A stretch of DNA of 64,000 bases from positions 1 through 64,000 of the forward strand of contig JAEZDY010000031.1 in assembly GCA_023417935.1 (NCBI GenBank), written 5' to 3'. Source of the DNA: Bacteroidota bacterium. Lineage in GTDB: Bacteria > Bacteroidota > Bacteroidia > Bacteroidales > Lentimicrobiaceae. Both the position numbers and the translations under genes were made by a program. Shown here in pieces: positions 26,364-35,650 of this stretch. Position 1 is the stretch's first letter. Every line of letters begins with the position of its first letter. Below the pieces are notes generated by a model that saw only the letters and a program-made list of their open reading frames with translations, did no database searches and had not been told where the DNA came from.

Positions 26364-29345
26364 ATGCAGTTTCCACTGAAAAGCTTTCTCTTCTTCATTT
26401 TAGCCTTGTCTTCTCTCATTGCTAGAAGCCAACAGCCGGCTTTTAGAAATTACTCAGTTGATAATGGGTTGCCCAGCTCTGAGATTTTTCATATTATCCA
26501 GGATAAGAAGGGATATATATGGATGGCTACGAATATGGGAGTTAGCCGATTTGATGGTCGTAATTTCGTTAATTACGACGTACAGAATGGACTACCTGAG
26601 AATACGGTATTTGAAATTTATGAAGATGAGTCCGATAGATTATGGTTTATAAGTTTCCCGTTCCAACTATCATATTTCTATCATGATAGCATTTACAAAT
26701 ACAAGTATAATGATACACTTGAATCAATTGCCGGCCACGGAATGATACCCGTCAAAAGATCATTTCATGCGGATAGTAAGGGTAATGTTATATTTAGTTT
26801 TTTGAATGATGGGAAAATATACAGGATAAATAATGATGGAAAGCTTAAAATTTTAAAGGAAATCGATAATTCAGCATCCGTATCTATAATCGAATCCGAT
26901 GGTAAACTATTTGGCGCACAGAGTGCAATCTCCAACCTAAGTGGCAATTTTATCCTTCAACTTGCGATATCAACTCATTTAAGTAAATATTTGAAGCTTG
27001 AGAAACCTGGTGGAAAATTTGCCTTTGGAAATTTTATGATGCAATCACTGCCATCAGGACAATTACTATTTGCACAGAATGAATTATTAACAGTTATCAA
27101 CAAAGATGTAAGTTACGTCACATATGATATAAAAGACAGAATTTTATGGCTCAGTTCAGAAAGCGATACTTCAATATGGATAGGAAAAGAAAGTACAGGT
27201 GTTGAAAGATTTTCAATTATTGATGGCAAGTCTAAAGAACAGTATCTTGATGGAGTTGCGATTTCATCAGTAATGATAGATAGTGAAGGGGGGAAATGGT
27301 TTACTTCACTTGGGTCAGGGGTATATTATCTTGCTTCAAAAGCTTTCGTCTCTTATTCAATGCAAGATGGACTTTCCGGGAAAAATGTTCAATCTGTAGA
27401 GCTCTATAAAGGCAATTTATTCATAGGTTCTGACAATTACGTCTTAGATAAGTTAGAGGAAGGGAAAATTAAGCATGTTAAGAGTTTTTTCTACGATGAT
27501 GTTAAATCGATTAACCTACTACGCTCATTTAATGAGCAAAATCTATACATAAGCGCCAAGACTGTTATGTACTCATATGATGGACAGCAATTCATTGAAT
27601 ATGAAAACAATCATAACACAATCCTGAATTCACCATCTTATAGAAAAAAAACATTTAGCATAAAGGATATATATCCTATTGGTCCTAACGAAGTTTTAAT
27701 GGCCCAAATGAAAAGTATAACCTCTATTAAAAACATGAAGGTAGTATATGATTCTTATATGGATCATAATATGGCCCTAAGGATAGAATCCATAGAAAAA
27801 GAATCAGATAGTGCTTTCTTGCTCGGAACATTTAATGGATTGTACAGATATATTAATACCAGGTTCATTTATCTGGGCAATAAGCATGATTTATTAAAGA
27901 ATAGAATAACAGCAGTTAAGGTCTTAAAGAATCAGAAAGGGTCAGTCCTCGGCACTAAAGGAATCGGGTTGATTGTCAACCTCCCTGATACAATATTCCA
28001 AATTACCAATGCAACTGGCCTCTCCTCAAATTCTATTTCTTCTATTCTCATTACTGGTAATGATTTATGGGTGGCTACCAATAATGGCTTGAATTTATTA
28101 AAGCTGGATGAACTACGTTCAGAAAATCCTAAAATTATTGTCTTTAAAAAGGAGAACGGCTTGATTTCAAATGAGATTAACCAAATTAAGGGGGATAGCA
28201 ATTTTATCTATATCGCAACAAATGGTGGCCTCACAATTTTCGATCGTAGAAAATATCATCCGTTTATTAACCCCCCTCCTGTGTACATTCATGGTGTTAA
28301 CATAATGGATCAAAGTACTGCTATTAAACCTGATTATGATTTAAGTTATGATCAAAATTTTATTAGAATAGCATATGCCGGTATCTGTTTCAGAGATGCT
28401 GGCGACCTGTTATATAAGTACAAACTTTTTGGATTAAGTAATGATAAGTGGGTGTTCACAAAGAATATTGAAGTTGAATATGCTTTCCTGCCTCCCGGTA
28501 CATATAAGTTTGAGGTATATGCCATTAATTCCGAAGGGCTTATTAGCTCTAAACCGGCAATCATTAATTTTATTATTCATCCCCCTTTCTGGAAAACATG
28601 GTGGTTTAAGACCCTGATGGTAATTTTATTTTTGATTTTGGCCGCTATTGCTGTTAAAGCAAGAATGGAACAAATTAAGAAGAAGCATGAGATGCAGAAT
28701 GATATTATCAGGTACAGGCAACAATCACTGCTCCGGCAAATGGATCCACACTTCGTTTTTAACACCTTGAATAGTATTCAGTCTTTTATTATAAAAAATG
28801 AAAGTAAGGTAGCTACCATTTATATTTCAAAATTCTCACGCTTAATGAGGTTAATCCTTACTAATTCACAAAAGCAAACAGTTCGGTTAAGCAATGAGAT
28901 AAATGCACTTAATTTGTATCTTGAGCTTGAGTCAATGAGATTCAAAGAGAGATTCGAATACAGCATTACGCTTGATCCTGTAATTGAACCTGATATTTGT
29001 TTCATTCCTGCTTTTATTGTGCAGCCTTTCATTGAGAATGCAATCTGGCATGGTATAATGCCACTCGAGAAAGCTGGGAGGATAAATGTGAACTTTGAGA
29101 AGGATGGTGAACAATTAATCTTTACAGTTGAAGATAATGGAGTGGGCAGGGATATAGCTTCAAGAAATAAATCTGATGTTGACAAAGGAAAAGAATCACT
29201 TGGTATTTCAATCGTTGAAACAAGACTTGAATTATTAAGTCAGTTCTATGGAGTTCAAATGGGAATTAGTTTTACTGACCTTGTATCGGAAGAACAATTA
29301 CCGATAGGTACGAGGGTTGCAGTTAATTTACCTATAGTGCAATAA
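26364..29345 (+). CDS. Beta-propeller sensor histidine kinase (Reg_prop, Y_Y_Y, LytS-type kinase)
   Basis: 993 residues. After a signal peptide (to about 23), repeated propeller units such as DNGLPSSEIFHIIQDKKGYIW and QNGLPENTVFEIYED form a large periplasmic sensor. A Y_Y_Y domain (about 660-740) and one transmembrane helix (about 750-775) follow. The cytoplasmic part is a LytS/YehU-type His kinase: the phosphorylatable His is in RQMDPHFVFNTLNSIQ, and the ATP site has IENAIWHGI and VEDNGVGR. Unlike hybrid two-component systems it has no receiver or AraC domain, and no LytTR regulator is adjacent. Divergent from the GH16-SusCD operon, it is the probable sensor of that locus, but its partner must be elsewhere. 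Confidence 0.9.
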   Translation: MQFPLKSFLFFILALSSLIARSQQPAFRNYSVDNGLPSSEIFHIIQDKKGYIWMATNMGVSRFDGRNFVNYDVQNGLPENTVFEIYEDESDRLWFISFPFQLSYFYHDSIYKYKYNDTLESIAGHGMIPVKRSFHADSKGNVIFSFLNDGKIYRINNDGKLKILKEIDNSASVSIIESDGKLFGAQSAISNLSGNFILQLAISTHLSKYLKLEKPGGKFAFGNFMMQSLPSGQLLFAQNELLTVINKDVSYVTYDIKDRILWLSSESDTSIWIGKESTGVERFSIIDGKSKEQYLDGVAISSVMIDSEGGKWFTSLGSGVYYLASKAFVSYSMQDGLSGKNVQSVELYKGNLFIGSDNYVLDKLEEGKIKHVKSFFYDDVKSINLLRSFNEQNLYISAKTVMYSYDGQQFIEYENNHNTILNSPSYRKKTFSIKDIYPIGPNEVLMAQMKSITSIKNMKVVYDSYMDHNMALRIESIEKESDSAFLLGTFNGLYRYINTRFIYLGNKHDLLKNRITAVKVLKNQKGSVLGTKGIGLIVNLPDTIFQITNATGLSSNSISSILITGNDLWVATNNGLNLLKLDELRSENPKIIVFKKENGLISNEINQIKGDSNFIYIATNGGLTIFDRRKYHPFINPPPVYIHGVNIMDQSTAIKPDYDLSYDQNFIRIAYAGICFRDAGDLLYKYKLFGLSNDKWVFTKNIEVEYAFLPPGTYKFEVYAINSEGLISSKPAIINFIIHPPFWKTWWFKTLMVILFLILAAIAVKARMEQIKKKHEMQNDIIRYRQQSLLRQMDPHFVFNTLNSIQSFIIKNESKVATIYISKFSRLMRLILTNSQKQTVRLSNEINALNLYLELESMRFKERFEYSITLDPVIEPDICFIPAFIVQPFIENAIWHGIMPLEKAGRINVNFEKDGEQLIFTVEDNGVGRDIASRNKSDVDKGKESLGISIVETRLELLSQFYGVQMGISFTDLVSEEQLPIGTRVAVNLPIVQ

Positions 29346-29366
29346 TTGATACTCTTACCTGGCATA

Positions 29367-30977
29367 TTAGTACTTGATTAGTTTGCTTGTGTATAAAGCC
29401 GTACTGGAATTAGCTTTGATTACATATAAACCAGGCAAAGTCTGATTCCCTTGTTCATCTGTACCATCCCATGAATAATTACTTTCAAGTTGATCATTCC
29501 TGAGCTGATTTATTAATCGACCGTTACAATCGTATATATTAACCTCTTTAATGTTTGATTCGTTAGAAGGAAATACAATTATTGTTGATTGTGTAAAGGG
29601 GTTGGGAAAACAGAGGAGTGTTTCACCCAAATCAATAAATCTTACACTCGTTGAGCTATTGGTTTCATAAACACCTTGATCAATACAGTTATTTGTTATT
29701 CTGGCCTCACCTAGCAAATCAGTTGGAGGTAAATTAAGGAATGAGACATCAGGAGTTCCTGAATCAATGCAGGGAGACAATGGTGAAAGTTGATAAGGAA
29801 ACATTCCTGTGCCTAAAAATTCAGGAGACAGATTAATATTGTTTTCATATTGACCGGTATAACCCATCTGAGAACCGCTACCTTCAAAACCCGTGGTATC
29901 GCCTTCAATGTCACAATAATAGAAGTTTGGTGATGAATTTAAATCCCATATATATGCGCTTATCCCAATTCCTGAATTTCCCCAGATAATTGAATTATAA
30001 ATTGAAGGTGCTGCAGAATCGTTACAATAAAACCCTCCTCCATATGCCGATGAATTATCGGCTATTGTTAGGTTTGAGAAAACAGGAAATGAGCGAATAC
30101 AACAAACACCACCTCCAAAGAATAATGCATGATTTTGTGATATAAGGTTATTGCTAAATGTGTAATTAGGTGAACTTCTTAAAATACCTATTGCACCACC
30201 AAGGGCACTCGAATTGAACTGCATGATATTATTTTCGAATACAGGATCACTATTGTCAAAGGAGCATGCTCCCCCTACTCCGGTCGATATGTTGTTATAA
30301 AATTTGCACATTTTTATCACAGGTGCACTGTTCAGGGCGCAGATTCCACCTCCATAACCATATACGACTCCTGTGTTTCCTGATATGTTACTGGTAAACC
30401 TGCAGTTTTTTATTTTTGTGTTGGAGTTTTGTAAATAAACGGCTCCACCACTATAGAATGAATAATTATTAAAAAACAAACAGTTACTAATCCTAACTTT
30501 ATTAAAGTTTTCCACTAAGATGGCACCACCATAGCAATTTAAAGAATCACCTGTAGCCTTGCCAAACCGGAAGCTGCAATATGAGAATATTGAGGAATCT
30601 TCAGAGGGAGCCAATGACCTTAACCTGATACCTGACCAACCTCCGCGTCCATGCTGCTGATTGCTAAATCCTGCTGTATCAATAACAGTAATAATAATTG
30701 AATCACCTGGATTGCCTTGGGCCAATAAACTGCCTTGAACATCAAAACGGTACCATGATTGAAACTGTACCAGGGTTCCTGGCGAAATTGTCAGTTGGGT
30801 GCCTTCAGGTACATTGATGTTACCCTGTACGAGAATAGTGTCGTATGACCATGAACCACTAACCGGTCCACTAACTGTTATGGATGTTGTATGTGCAGTT
30901 AATGGAAACAATATCCATAAGAAAACTATAGCTGATGTTCTTAAAAATAGCTTGAACCATCCCAACAATGAGTACAT
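29367..30977 (-). CDS. T9SS-exported right-handed beta-helix protein
   Basis: 536 residues. Signal peptide, a short beta domain (VQGNINVPEGTQLTISPG), then about 300 residues of parallel beta-helix repeats rich in NNYSFYSGGAVY and GGGICALN-type coils. A T9SS type A sorting domain (about 455-536) closes it, with LLCFPNPFTQSTIIVF, YDCNGRLI and GLYVIKANSS. Such proteins are secreted through the type IX system and bound to the surface; polysaccharide or adhesion roles are common, but no catalytic residues can be picked out. The ATG lies 37 nt inside the end of the PurF-like gene on the same strand, an unusually long overlap. Confidence 0.82.
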   Translation of the reverse strand: MYSLLGWFKLFLRTSAIVFLWILFPLTAHTTSITVSGPVSGSWSYDTILVQGNINVPEGTQLTISPGTLVQFQSWYRFDVQGSLLAQGNPGDSIIITVIDTAGFSNQQHGRGGWSGIRLRSLAPSEDSSIFSYCSFRFGKATGDSLNCYGGAILVENFNKVRISNCLFFNNYSFYSGGAVYLQNSNTKIKNCRFTSNISGNTGVVYGYGGGICALNSAPVIKMCKFYNNISTGVGGACSFDNSDPVFENNIMQFNSSALGGAIGILRSSPNYTFSNNLISQNHALFFGGGVCCIRSFPVFSNLTIADNSSAYGGGFYCNDSAAPSIYNSIIWGNSGIGISAYIWDLNSSPNFYYCDIEGDTTGFEGSGSQMGYTGQYENNINLSPEFLGTGMFPYQLSPLSPCIDSGTPDVSFLNLPPTDLLGEARITNNCIDQGVYETNSSTSVRFIDLGETLLCFPNPFTQSTIIVFPSNESNIKEVNIYDCNGRLINQLRNDQLESNYSWDGTDEQGNQTLPGLYVIKANSSTALYTSKLIKY

Positions 30978-32347
30978 AACTTTTCTTTTGGTAATCCAAT
31001 TGCTTCTACTAAATCATCAAGCTCCTGGAATTGTAATGATGTGAGGTTAAGATTTTGACGTATTCTTTCAACCATCTCCCTGTATTTTGGTGATTTTGAA
31101 TCAGAATATTCTTTTAAATCAACCTCCTCCGTACCTTCAAGTTGTAAAATTGCTCTTCTTGTTGCTAAATCGGAGCTGCTACGTGACCGGGAGAAGTTTA
31201 AGAACTCACATGGATATGTAAGTGGTGGGCAGGCAATACGCATATGCACTTCTTTAATTCCTGCTTCATGTAGATCGGCAGTATTGTCTTTTAATTGCGT
31301 ACCGCGAACAATGGAATCATCCAGGAAAACTCCACGCTTATCTCTTATAAGGTCCTCGTTAGGTATGAGCTTCATCTTAGCAACCAGGTCACGCATGTCC
31401 TGACTTTGAGGCATGAAACTCCTTGGCCAGGTAGGTGTATATTTTGAATATGGTCGCATATGGGGCATTTGCCTGCTGTTGCTATATCCCAATGCATGAC
31501 CTATGCCTGAATCAGGTATGCCAGCTACAAAATCTGCTTCAACAGTGTCTTTTGCTGCAAGGGCTGCACCGCATTTATACCTGCATGAATCAACATTTAT
31601 TCCTTCGTAATACGATGGAGGATAACCATAATACACCCAAAGGAACGAGCAAATCTGCATCTTTTCACCCGGTGGTAACAATTGCTCAAATCCATCAGCA
31701 GTTATTCTAACCACTTCACCCGGACCTAGATAGTACTCAATATTATAATCAAGGTTAGCGAATGCGCATGTTTCACTGGCAACTGCATAACCATGACTGT
31801 TTTTACCTACTATTATTGGGGTGCGGCCATATTTATCGCGTGCGGCATAAATGCAGTCGCTGGTTAGTATAATTATGGAACTTGAGCCCTTAATCGTGGA
31901 ATATACATTTTTTATCCCCGACAGGAAGTCTTCACATTCACATATAAGTTTAACGATTACCTCCGTTGGATTTACGCCCACCTGACTCATTTCAGAGAAG
32001 TTTTGTCGCTTTGCAAGGAATTGCTGCTCAAGTTCTTCTACATTTACAATCTTTCCAACATGTGCAAGGGCAAAACGTCCCAGATGTGAACTTACCTCAA
32101 TGGGCTGAGCCTCAAAATCACTAATGATACCAATACCTGCATTTCCATTGAACTTGATTATGTCTTTTTCAAACTTGTTCCTGAAATAACCATCTTCAAG
32201 ACTGTGAATTGCACGTTGGAAGCCTTTATCCTTACTCCAAAAAACCATACCGGCACGCTTGGTACCTAAATGCGAATGGTAATCTGTTCCGTAGAAGACA
32301 TCATTGACACAATCCTGTGTTTTAATACACCCAAAAAATCCGCTCAT
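30941..32347 (-). CDS. PurF-like amidophosphoribosyltransferase paralogue with degenerate glutaminase site
   Basis: 468 residues from ATG 32345-32347. The C-terminal half is a phosphoribosyltransferase with the PRPP loop VFLDDSIVRGTQLK, and the end LCTHCWDG is typical of PurF. The N-terminal Ntn glutaminase domain is altered at key points. It begins MSGFFG instead of MCGI, so the nucleophile Cys is Ser. The glutamine-binding HxRYST is replaced by IGIISDFEA. The oxyanion AHNG is AHVG. It may use ammonia or another amine, or have a new role. A start at ATG 32419 would add 24 residues; the TTG at 32432-32434 lies inside the -7 box and is excluded. Confidence 0.8.
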   Translation of the reverse strand: MSGFFGCIKTQDCVNDVFYGTDYHSHLGTKRAGMVFWSKDKGFQRAIHSLEDGYFRNKFEKDIIKFNGNAGIGIISDFEAQPIEVSSHLGRFALAHVGKIVNVEELEQQFLAKRQNFSEMSQVGVNPTEVIVKLICECEDFLSGIKNVYSTIKGSSSIIILTSDCIYAARDKYGRTPIIVGKNSHGYAVASETCAFANLDYNIEYYLGPGEVVRITADGFEQLLPPGEKMQICSFLWVYYGYPPSYYEGINVDSCRYKCGAALAAKDTVEADFVAGIPDSGIGHALGYSNSRQMPHMRPYSKYTPTWPRSFMPQSQDMRDLVAKMKLIPNEDLIRDKRGVFLDDSIVRGTQLKDNTADLHEAGIKEVHMRIACPPLTYPCEFLNFSRSRSSSDLATRRAILQLEGTEEVDLKEYSDSKSPKYREMVERIRQNLNLTSLQFQELDDLVEAIGLPKEKLCTHCWDGSSYF

Positions 32348-32431
32348 GTAACTTTTGTATTTGCGTAAATCATTAATATGTAACCCCTTATAAACTTGCC
32401 TGAGGATATCTCTACCCATACAATTATTCAG

Positions 32432-32461
32432 CAAATGTATTAAATGCTAGTCAAGTGACAA
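32432..32461 (-). promoter_or_regulatory. Consensus promoter for the PurF-like gene
   Basis: On the minus strand TTG (32461-32459), 19 nt, then TACATTTG (32439-32432): a full Bacteroidota promoter. Transcription should start near 32428, which rules out translation starts upstream of that point. Confidence 0.65.
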
Positions 32462-32689
32462 CTAGTTTTATTAATATATGGTGTTACTTCCTGTCACTGG
32501 TAAAAATTATACCATGTTGAACTAATTAATACAATCAAGTTGCAGTTTAGACTTCAAATTCATTAAATGTGAATTATTTACATGATCTAAAGTTACATTG
32601 CGCCATTATGATGATAAATATGATATAAAAAACCAATAGAAGTTTATTTTATCAATCCGCCATATAGACAAATATTAATAAACTAAGTG

Positions 32690-33595
32690 ATGAGATATAT
32701 CTTAATTGCAATGTTAGCATTTTCGTTAAATGCTTATGCACAGTTTCAAGTGGATGAAAGCACAAGTGACTTTACATTCATTAGCCCAAGCGATGTGTTA
32801 GTGGCAAATCCCTCAGCGCAGCCTGACAATACCTGTTCAGGTCAATCAGTTCAATTGTTTGCCCTCGCCGGTGGAGGTTCAGAAAATTATACGTACAACT
32901 GGTCATCCAACCCCCCGGGGTTTACCTCGCAAGCACCTAACCCAACGGTAAAACCTTTAGTAACTACAGATTACAAAGTTGATGTTTACGATGGTGTTTC
33001 AACTTCAACCGGTCATGTTACAGTTATTGTGAAGCCATTGCCTAATATAAACCTCTTACCTGCGAATGATCCGGAGGTGCGCGAAATTAGTCCTTTGGAA
33101 GTCGGCACATGTGTTTTCCACTCTCTTGATCTTGATGCTGGAAATCCCGGTTCAGTCTATGAATGGAATGATGGATCAACAAACCGATCAATGCATGTAG
33201 AAACCTCAGGAATAGGTTCCGATATTCAGGAATATGCAGTCACCGTGACCGACCCATCTACCGGATGTTCTAATACAGCCAGCATTACTATCTACTTCAC
33301 ATATACTGATTGTACCTATGGAATGGAAGAAGTAAGCAATACAGCTGTTTTGAATTTGTATCCCAATCCCTCACCTGACGGTTACTTTAAATATGATTTG
33401 CAACAGTTCAAAGGTGACGTGAACCTTGAAATATATACAGCTCAGGGCTTAATGATAAAAAGTGAGCTCATTCCACAAGATGGCTTGAACCTACACACTT
33501 CAAATTTGGACCTCAGTAACCAGGTTTCCGGTATATATATTATAAAAGCTTCGTGCAAAGAGGAAGTAATCTTCCGGAAGCTTATTATTAATTGA
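32690..33595 (+). CDS. T9SS-sorted secreted protein with Ig/PKD-like domains
   Basis: 301 residues from ATG 32690; a GTG three nt earlier is the alternative. Signal peptide ends near NAYAQ. Two beta-sandwich modules follow: a PKD/SprB-like one (CSGQSVQLFALAGGGSENYTYNW) at about 45-120 and a second with YEWNDGSTNRS at about 135-205. A T9SS type A sorting domain (VLNLYPNPSPDGYF, IYIIKASCKEEVIFRKLII) covers the last 80 residues. It should be secreted and surface-attached, perhaps an adhesin or matrix protein. No enzyme motif is visible. It stands alone on the + strand with a terminator after it. Confidence 0.78.
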   Translation: MRYILIAMLAFSLNAYAQFQVDESTSDFTFISPSDVLVANPSAQPDNTCSGQSVQLFALAGGGSENYTYNWSSNPPGFTSQAPNPTVKPLVTTDYKVDVYDGVSTSTGHVTVIVKPLPNINLLPANDPEVREISPLEVGTCVFHSLDLDAGNPGSVYEWNDGSTNRSMHVETSGIGSDIQEYAVTVTDPSTGCSNTASITIYFTYTDCTYGMEEVSNTAVLNLYPNPSPDGYFKYDLQQFKGDVNLEIYTAQGLMIKSELIPQDGLNLHTSNLDLSNQVSGIYIIKASCKEEVIFRKLIIN

Positions 33596-33620
33596 TGAAT
33601 TGAATTGTTTTTGTGAAAAG

Positions 33621-33660
33621 GTAAAATGAGGCCAAACGAAAGTGAGGCCTCATTTTATTT
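33621..33660 (+). terminator. Intrinsic terminator after the small T9SS protein gene
   Basis: TAAAATGAGGCC (33622-33633) pairs perfectly with GGCCTCATTTTA (33646-33657), loop 12 nt, T-rich tail. Confidence 0.82.
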
Positions 33661-33822
33661 GTTAGTACTTTATTGTCTGTTTAATTCACAGAAAGCAACA
33701 GATTAGCGTCAAGATAACAACTCGTTACATTTCAGATTGTATAGAATACAATAAAGTTCTTTAACTTTACATTACAGGCACAACATATCCACAACTCAGT
33801 TCTAATCAAAAACCGAATCATC

Positions 33823-35577
33823 ATGAAAATCTGGATTTTTATAAGTCTCATAGCAATCATACTTTGTCAGGAAACAGCTAAAACTCAGTCATTAGAGTTA
33901 ATCCCAACTGGATTGCCTGCCTTTGCATCAAAATTTAATATTGAAGCCTTTAATGAAAACGTTTTCATTCTTGATGATCAAATGGATAGGCAAGAGATTC
34001 AAGCTCTCATTGACACGCTATACAATCTCCAGCATCCAAGAAGTAGTGAATTCGGATCAGGCAGGTATGCAATACTCTTCAAGCCCGGTGCATACCAATT
34101 AGATTTAAAAGTTGGCTATTACATGAGTTATATCGGTTTGGGAAAATCGCCTAATGATGTGGTTATTAATGGTATTATCTTATCAAAGGGAGAGAAAAAC
34201 GGAAATGTTACTACCAATTTCTGGCGTTCAATTGAAAATTTAACAATTGAAACTCCCGCCGGCGCTTTAAACATCTGGGGTGTTTCACAAGCTGCTCCCA
34301 TGCGCAGAGTGCACATCAAAGGTGACGTGCAGCTACATGACAATGGCTGGGCGAGCGGTGGTTTCCTTGCTGATTCAAAAGTTGATGGAACTATCTTGGC
34401 AGGCGGACAGCAGCAATGGTTCACCCGCAATACTGAGATGCAAAAGTGGGAAGCCGGTAGCTGGAATATCATGTTTATGGGTGTTTCAAACACACCTGAA
34501 GACAAATGGCCCGATAATCCTTATACAGTTATTGATGCTACTCCTCTTGTTCGCGAAAAACCTTATTTGATCATCGACAATTCAGATTTTGCCCTCAGCA
34601 TACCTAAATCTAAAGAAAACAGTACAGGTATTAGTTGGAGTGGTGGAAAGTCCAATGATGAACTTTTTTCACTCAATGAATTTTACATTGTAAAACCTGA
34701 ACAGGATAACTCCAAAACCATCAATGCAGCTCTTGCTGATGGTAAAAATCTTTTCTTCTGTCCTGGAATTTATATCCTCGACCAAAGCCTCCAAATTACA
34801 CGTCCCGGTACAATTGTTACAGGAATTGGTATGCCTACCTTAAGACCGGCAAATGGAAATGCAATATTGGAGATTAAGGATGTTAGTGGTATATCTGTTA
34901 GCGGACTAATTATTGATGCAGGAAAAATAGAGTCAGAAACATTGGTTAGGGTTGGTGAGCCCAACTCAACCAATGATCATAAAGCGAATCCGACCTTCCT
35001 GCACGATATATTTATTAGGGTTGGTGGCTATGGAGAAGGAAAAACCCAAAGTTGCATGGAGATCAATAGCAACAATGTACATATTGACCATACATGGCTT
35101 TGGAGGGCTGACCATGGAAATAATGTTGGGTGGACAGAAAATACATGCAAGAACGGACTTATTGTAAATGGTGACAAGGTTACTGTGTACGGACTGTTTT
35201 GTGAACACTTTCATGAGTATCAGACTCTTTGGAACGGAAATGAGGGCAGAATGTATTTTTATCAAAGCGAAATGCCTTATGACCCACCTACTGCTGAAGC
35301 TTTCAACCATGGCTCAACAAATGGATATGCGTCATATAAAGTATCAGATGATGTTGAAAGCCATGAAGCCTGGGGATTAGGTATTTATTGTGTTTTCTTT
35401 AAAGCTCCGGTTATAGTTGATCAGGCAATCGAAACACCTCAACATATTGAGAAACATATACATCATAAACTTACTTACTGGTTGTACGGTGGGCATAAAG
35501 AGAGTAAGATAAAAAGCGTAATCAATGGAAAGGGCGGTCAAGTTGACGTTAATAACGTTAAAACAATTATGAAGTAA
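33823..35577 (+). CDS. Secreted tandem beta-helix protein, possible GH55-like or pectate-lyase-like enzyme
   Basis: 584 residues. Signal peptide to about residue 23, no T9SS domain. Two pectate-lyase-like beta-helix halves can be seen. One runs about 60-260, beginning with a QALIDTLYN helix and FKPGAYQLDLKVGYY. The other runs about 290-540, beginning TINAALADGKNLFFCPGIY. Distinct conserved-looking blocks are GGFLADSKVDGTI, QQQWFTRNTEM, HEYQTLWNGNEGRMYFYQ and EMPYDPP. Two tandem helices of this size recall GH55 exo-beta-1,3-glucanases, and similar actinobacterial proteins are annotated with vague names. The GH55 link is my inference, helped by two beta-glucan loci in the window. It has its own terminator. 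Confidence 0.7.
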   Translation: MKIWIFISLIAIILCQETAKTQSLELIPTGLPAFASKFNIEAFNENVFILDDQMDRQEIQALIDTLYNLQHPRSSEFGSGRYAILFKPGAYQLDLKVGYYMSYIGLGKSPNDVVINGIILSKGEKNGNVTTNFWRSIENLTIETPAGALNIWGVSQAAPMRRVHIKGDVQLHDNGWASGGFLADSKVDGTILAGGQQQWFTRNTEMQKWEAGSWNIMFMGVSNTPEDKWPDNPYTVIDATPLVREKPYLIIDNSDFALSIPKSKENSTGISWSGGKSNDELFSLNEFYIVKPEQDNSKTINAALADGKNLFFCPGIYILDQSLQITRPGTIVTGIGMPTLRPANGNAILEIKDVSGISVSGLIIDAGKIESETLVRVGEPNSTNDHKANPTFLHDIFIRVGGYGEGKTQSCMEINSNNVHIDHTWLWRADHGNNVGWTENTCKNGLIVNGDKVTVYGLFCEHFHEYQTLWNGNEGRMYFYQSEMPYDPPTAEAFNHGSTNGYASYKVSDDVESHEAWGLGIYCVFFKAPVIVDQAIETPQHIEKHIHHKLTYWLYGGHKESKIKSVINGKGGQVDVNNVKTIMK

Positions 35578-35604
35578 TTGCTTAAATAATTAGGTTTATA
35601 ACTT

Positions 35605-35637
35605 ATGCCCTGTTTTATGCAGGGCTTTTTATTTTTT
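35605..35637 (+). terminator. Intrinsic terminator after the tandem beta-helix gene
   Basis: GCCCTG (35607-35612), 7-nt loop, CAGGGC (35620-35625), then a long T-rich tail. Confidence 0.8.
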
Positions 35638-35650
35638 ATACCTTAATAAA

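Noticed and set aside
28820..29185. 121-codon open frame antisense to the sensor kinase domain
   Set aside because: It overlaps conserved kinase motifs on the other strand and shows no protein family features.
32348..32434. Longer N-terminus for the PurF-like protein starting at TTG 32434
   Set aside because: That TTG is part of the TACATTTG promoter box, so it would not be in the mRNA. The MSGFFG start fits the glutaminase fold.
34128..34505. 125-codon open frame on the minus strand
   Set aside because: It is a shadow of the tandem beta-helix gene, with no signal peptide or domain.
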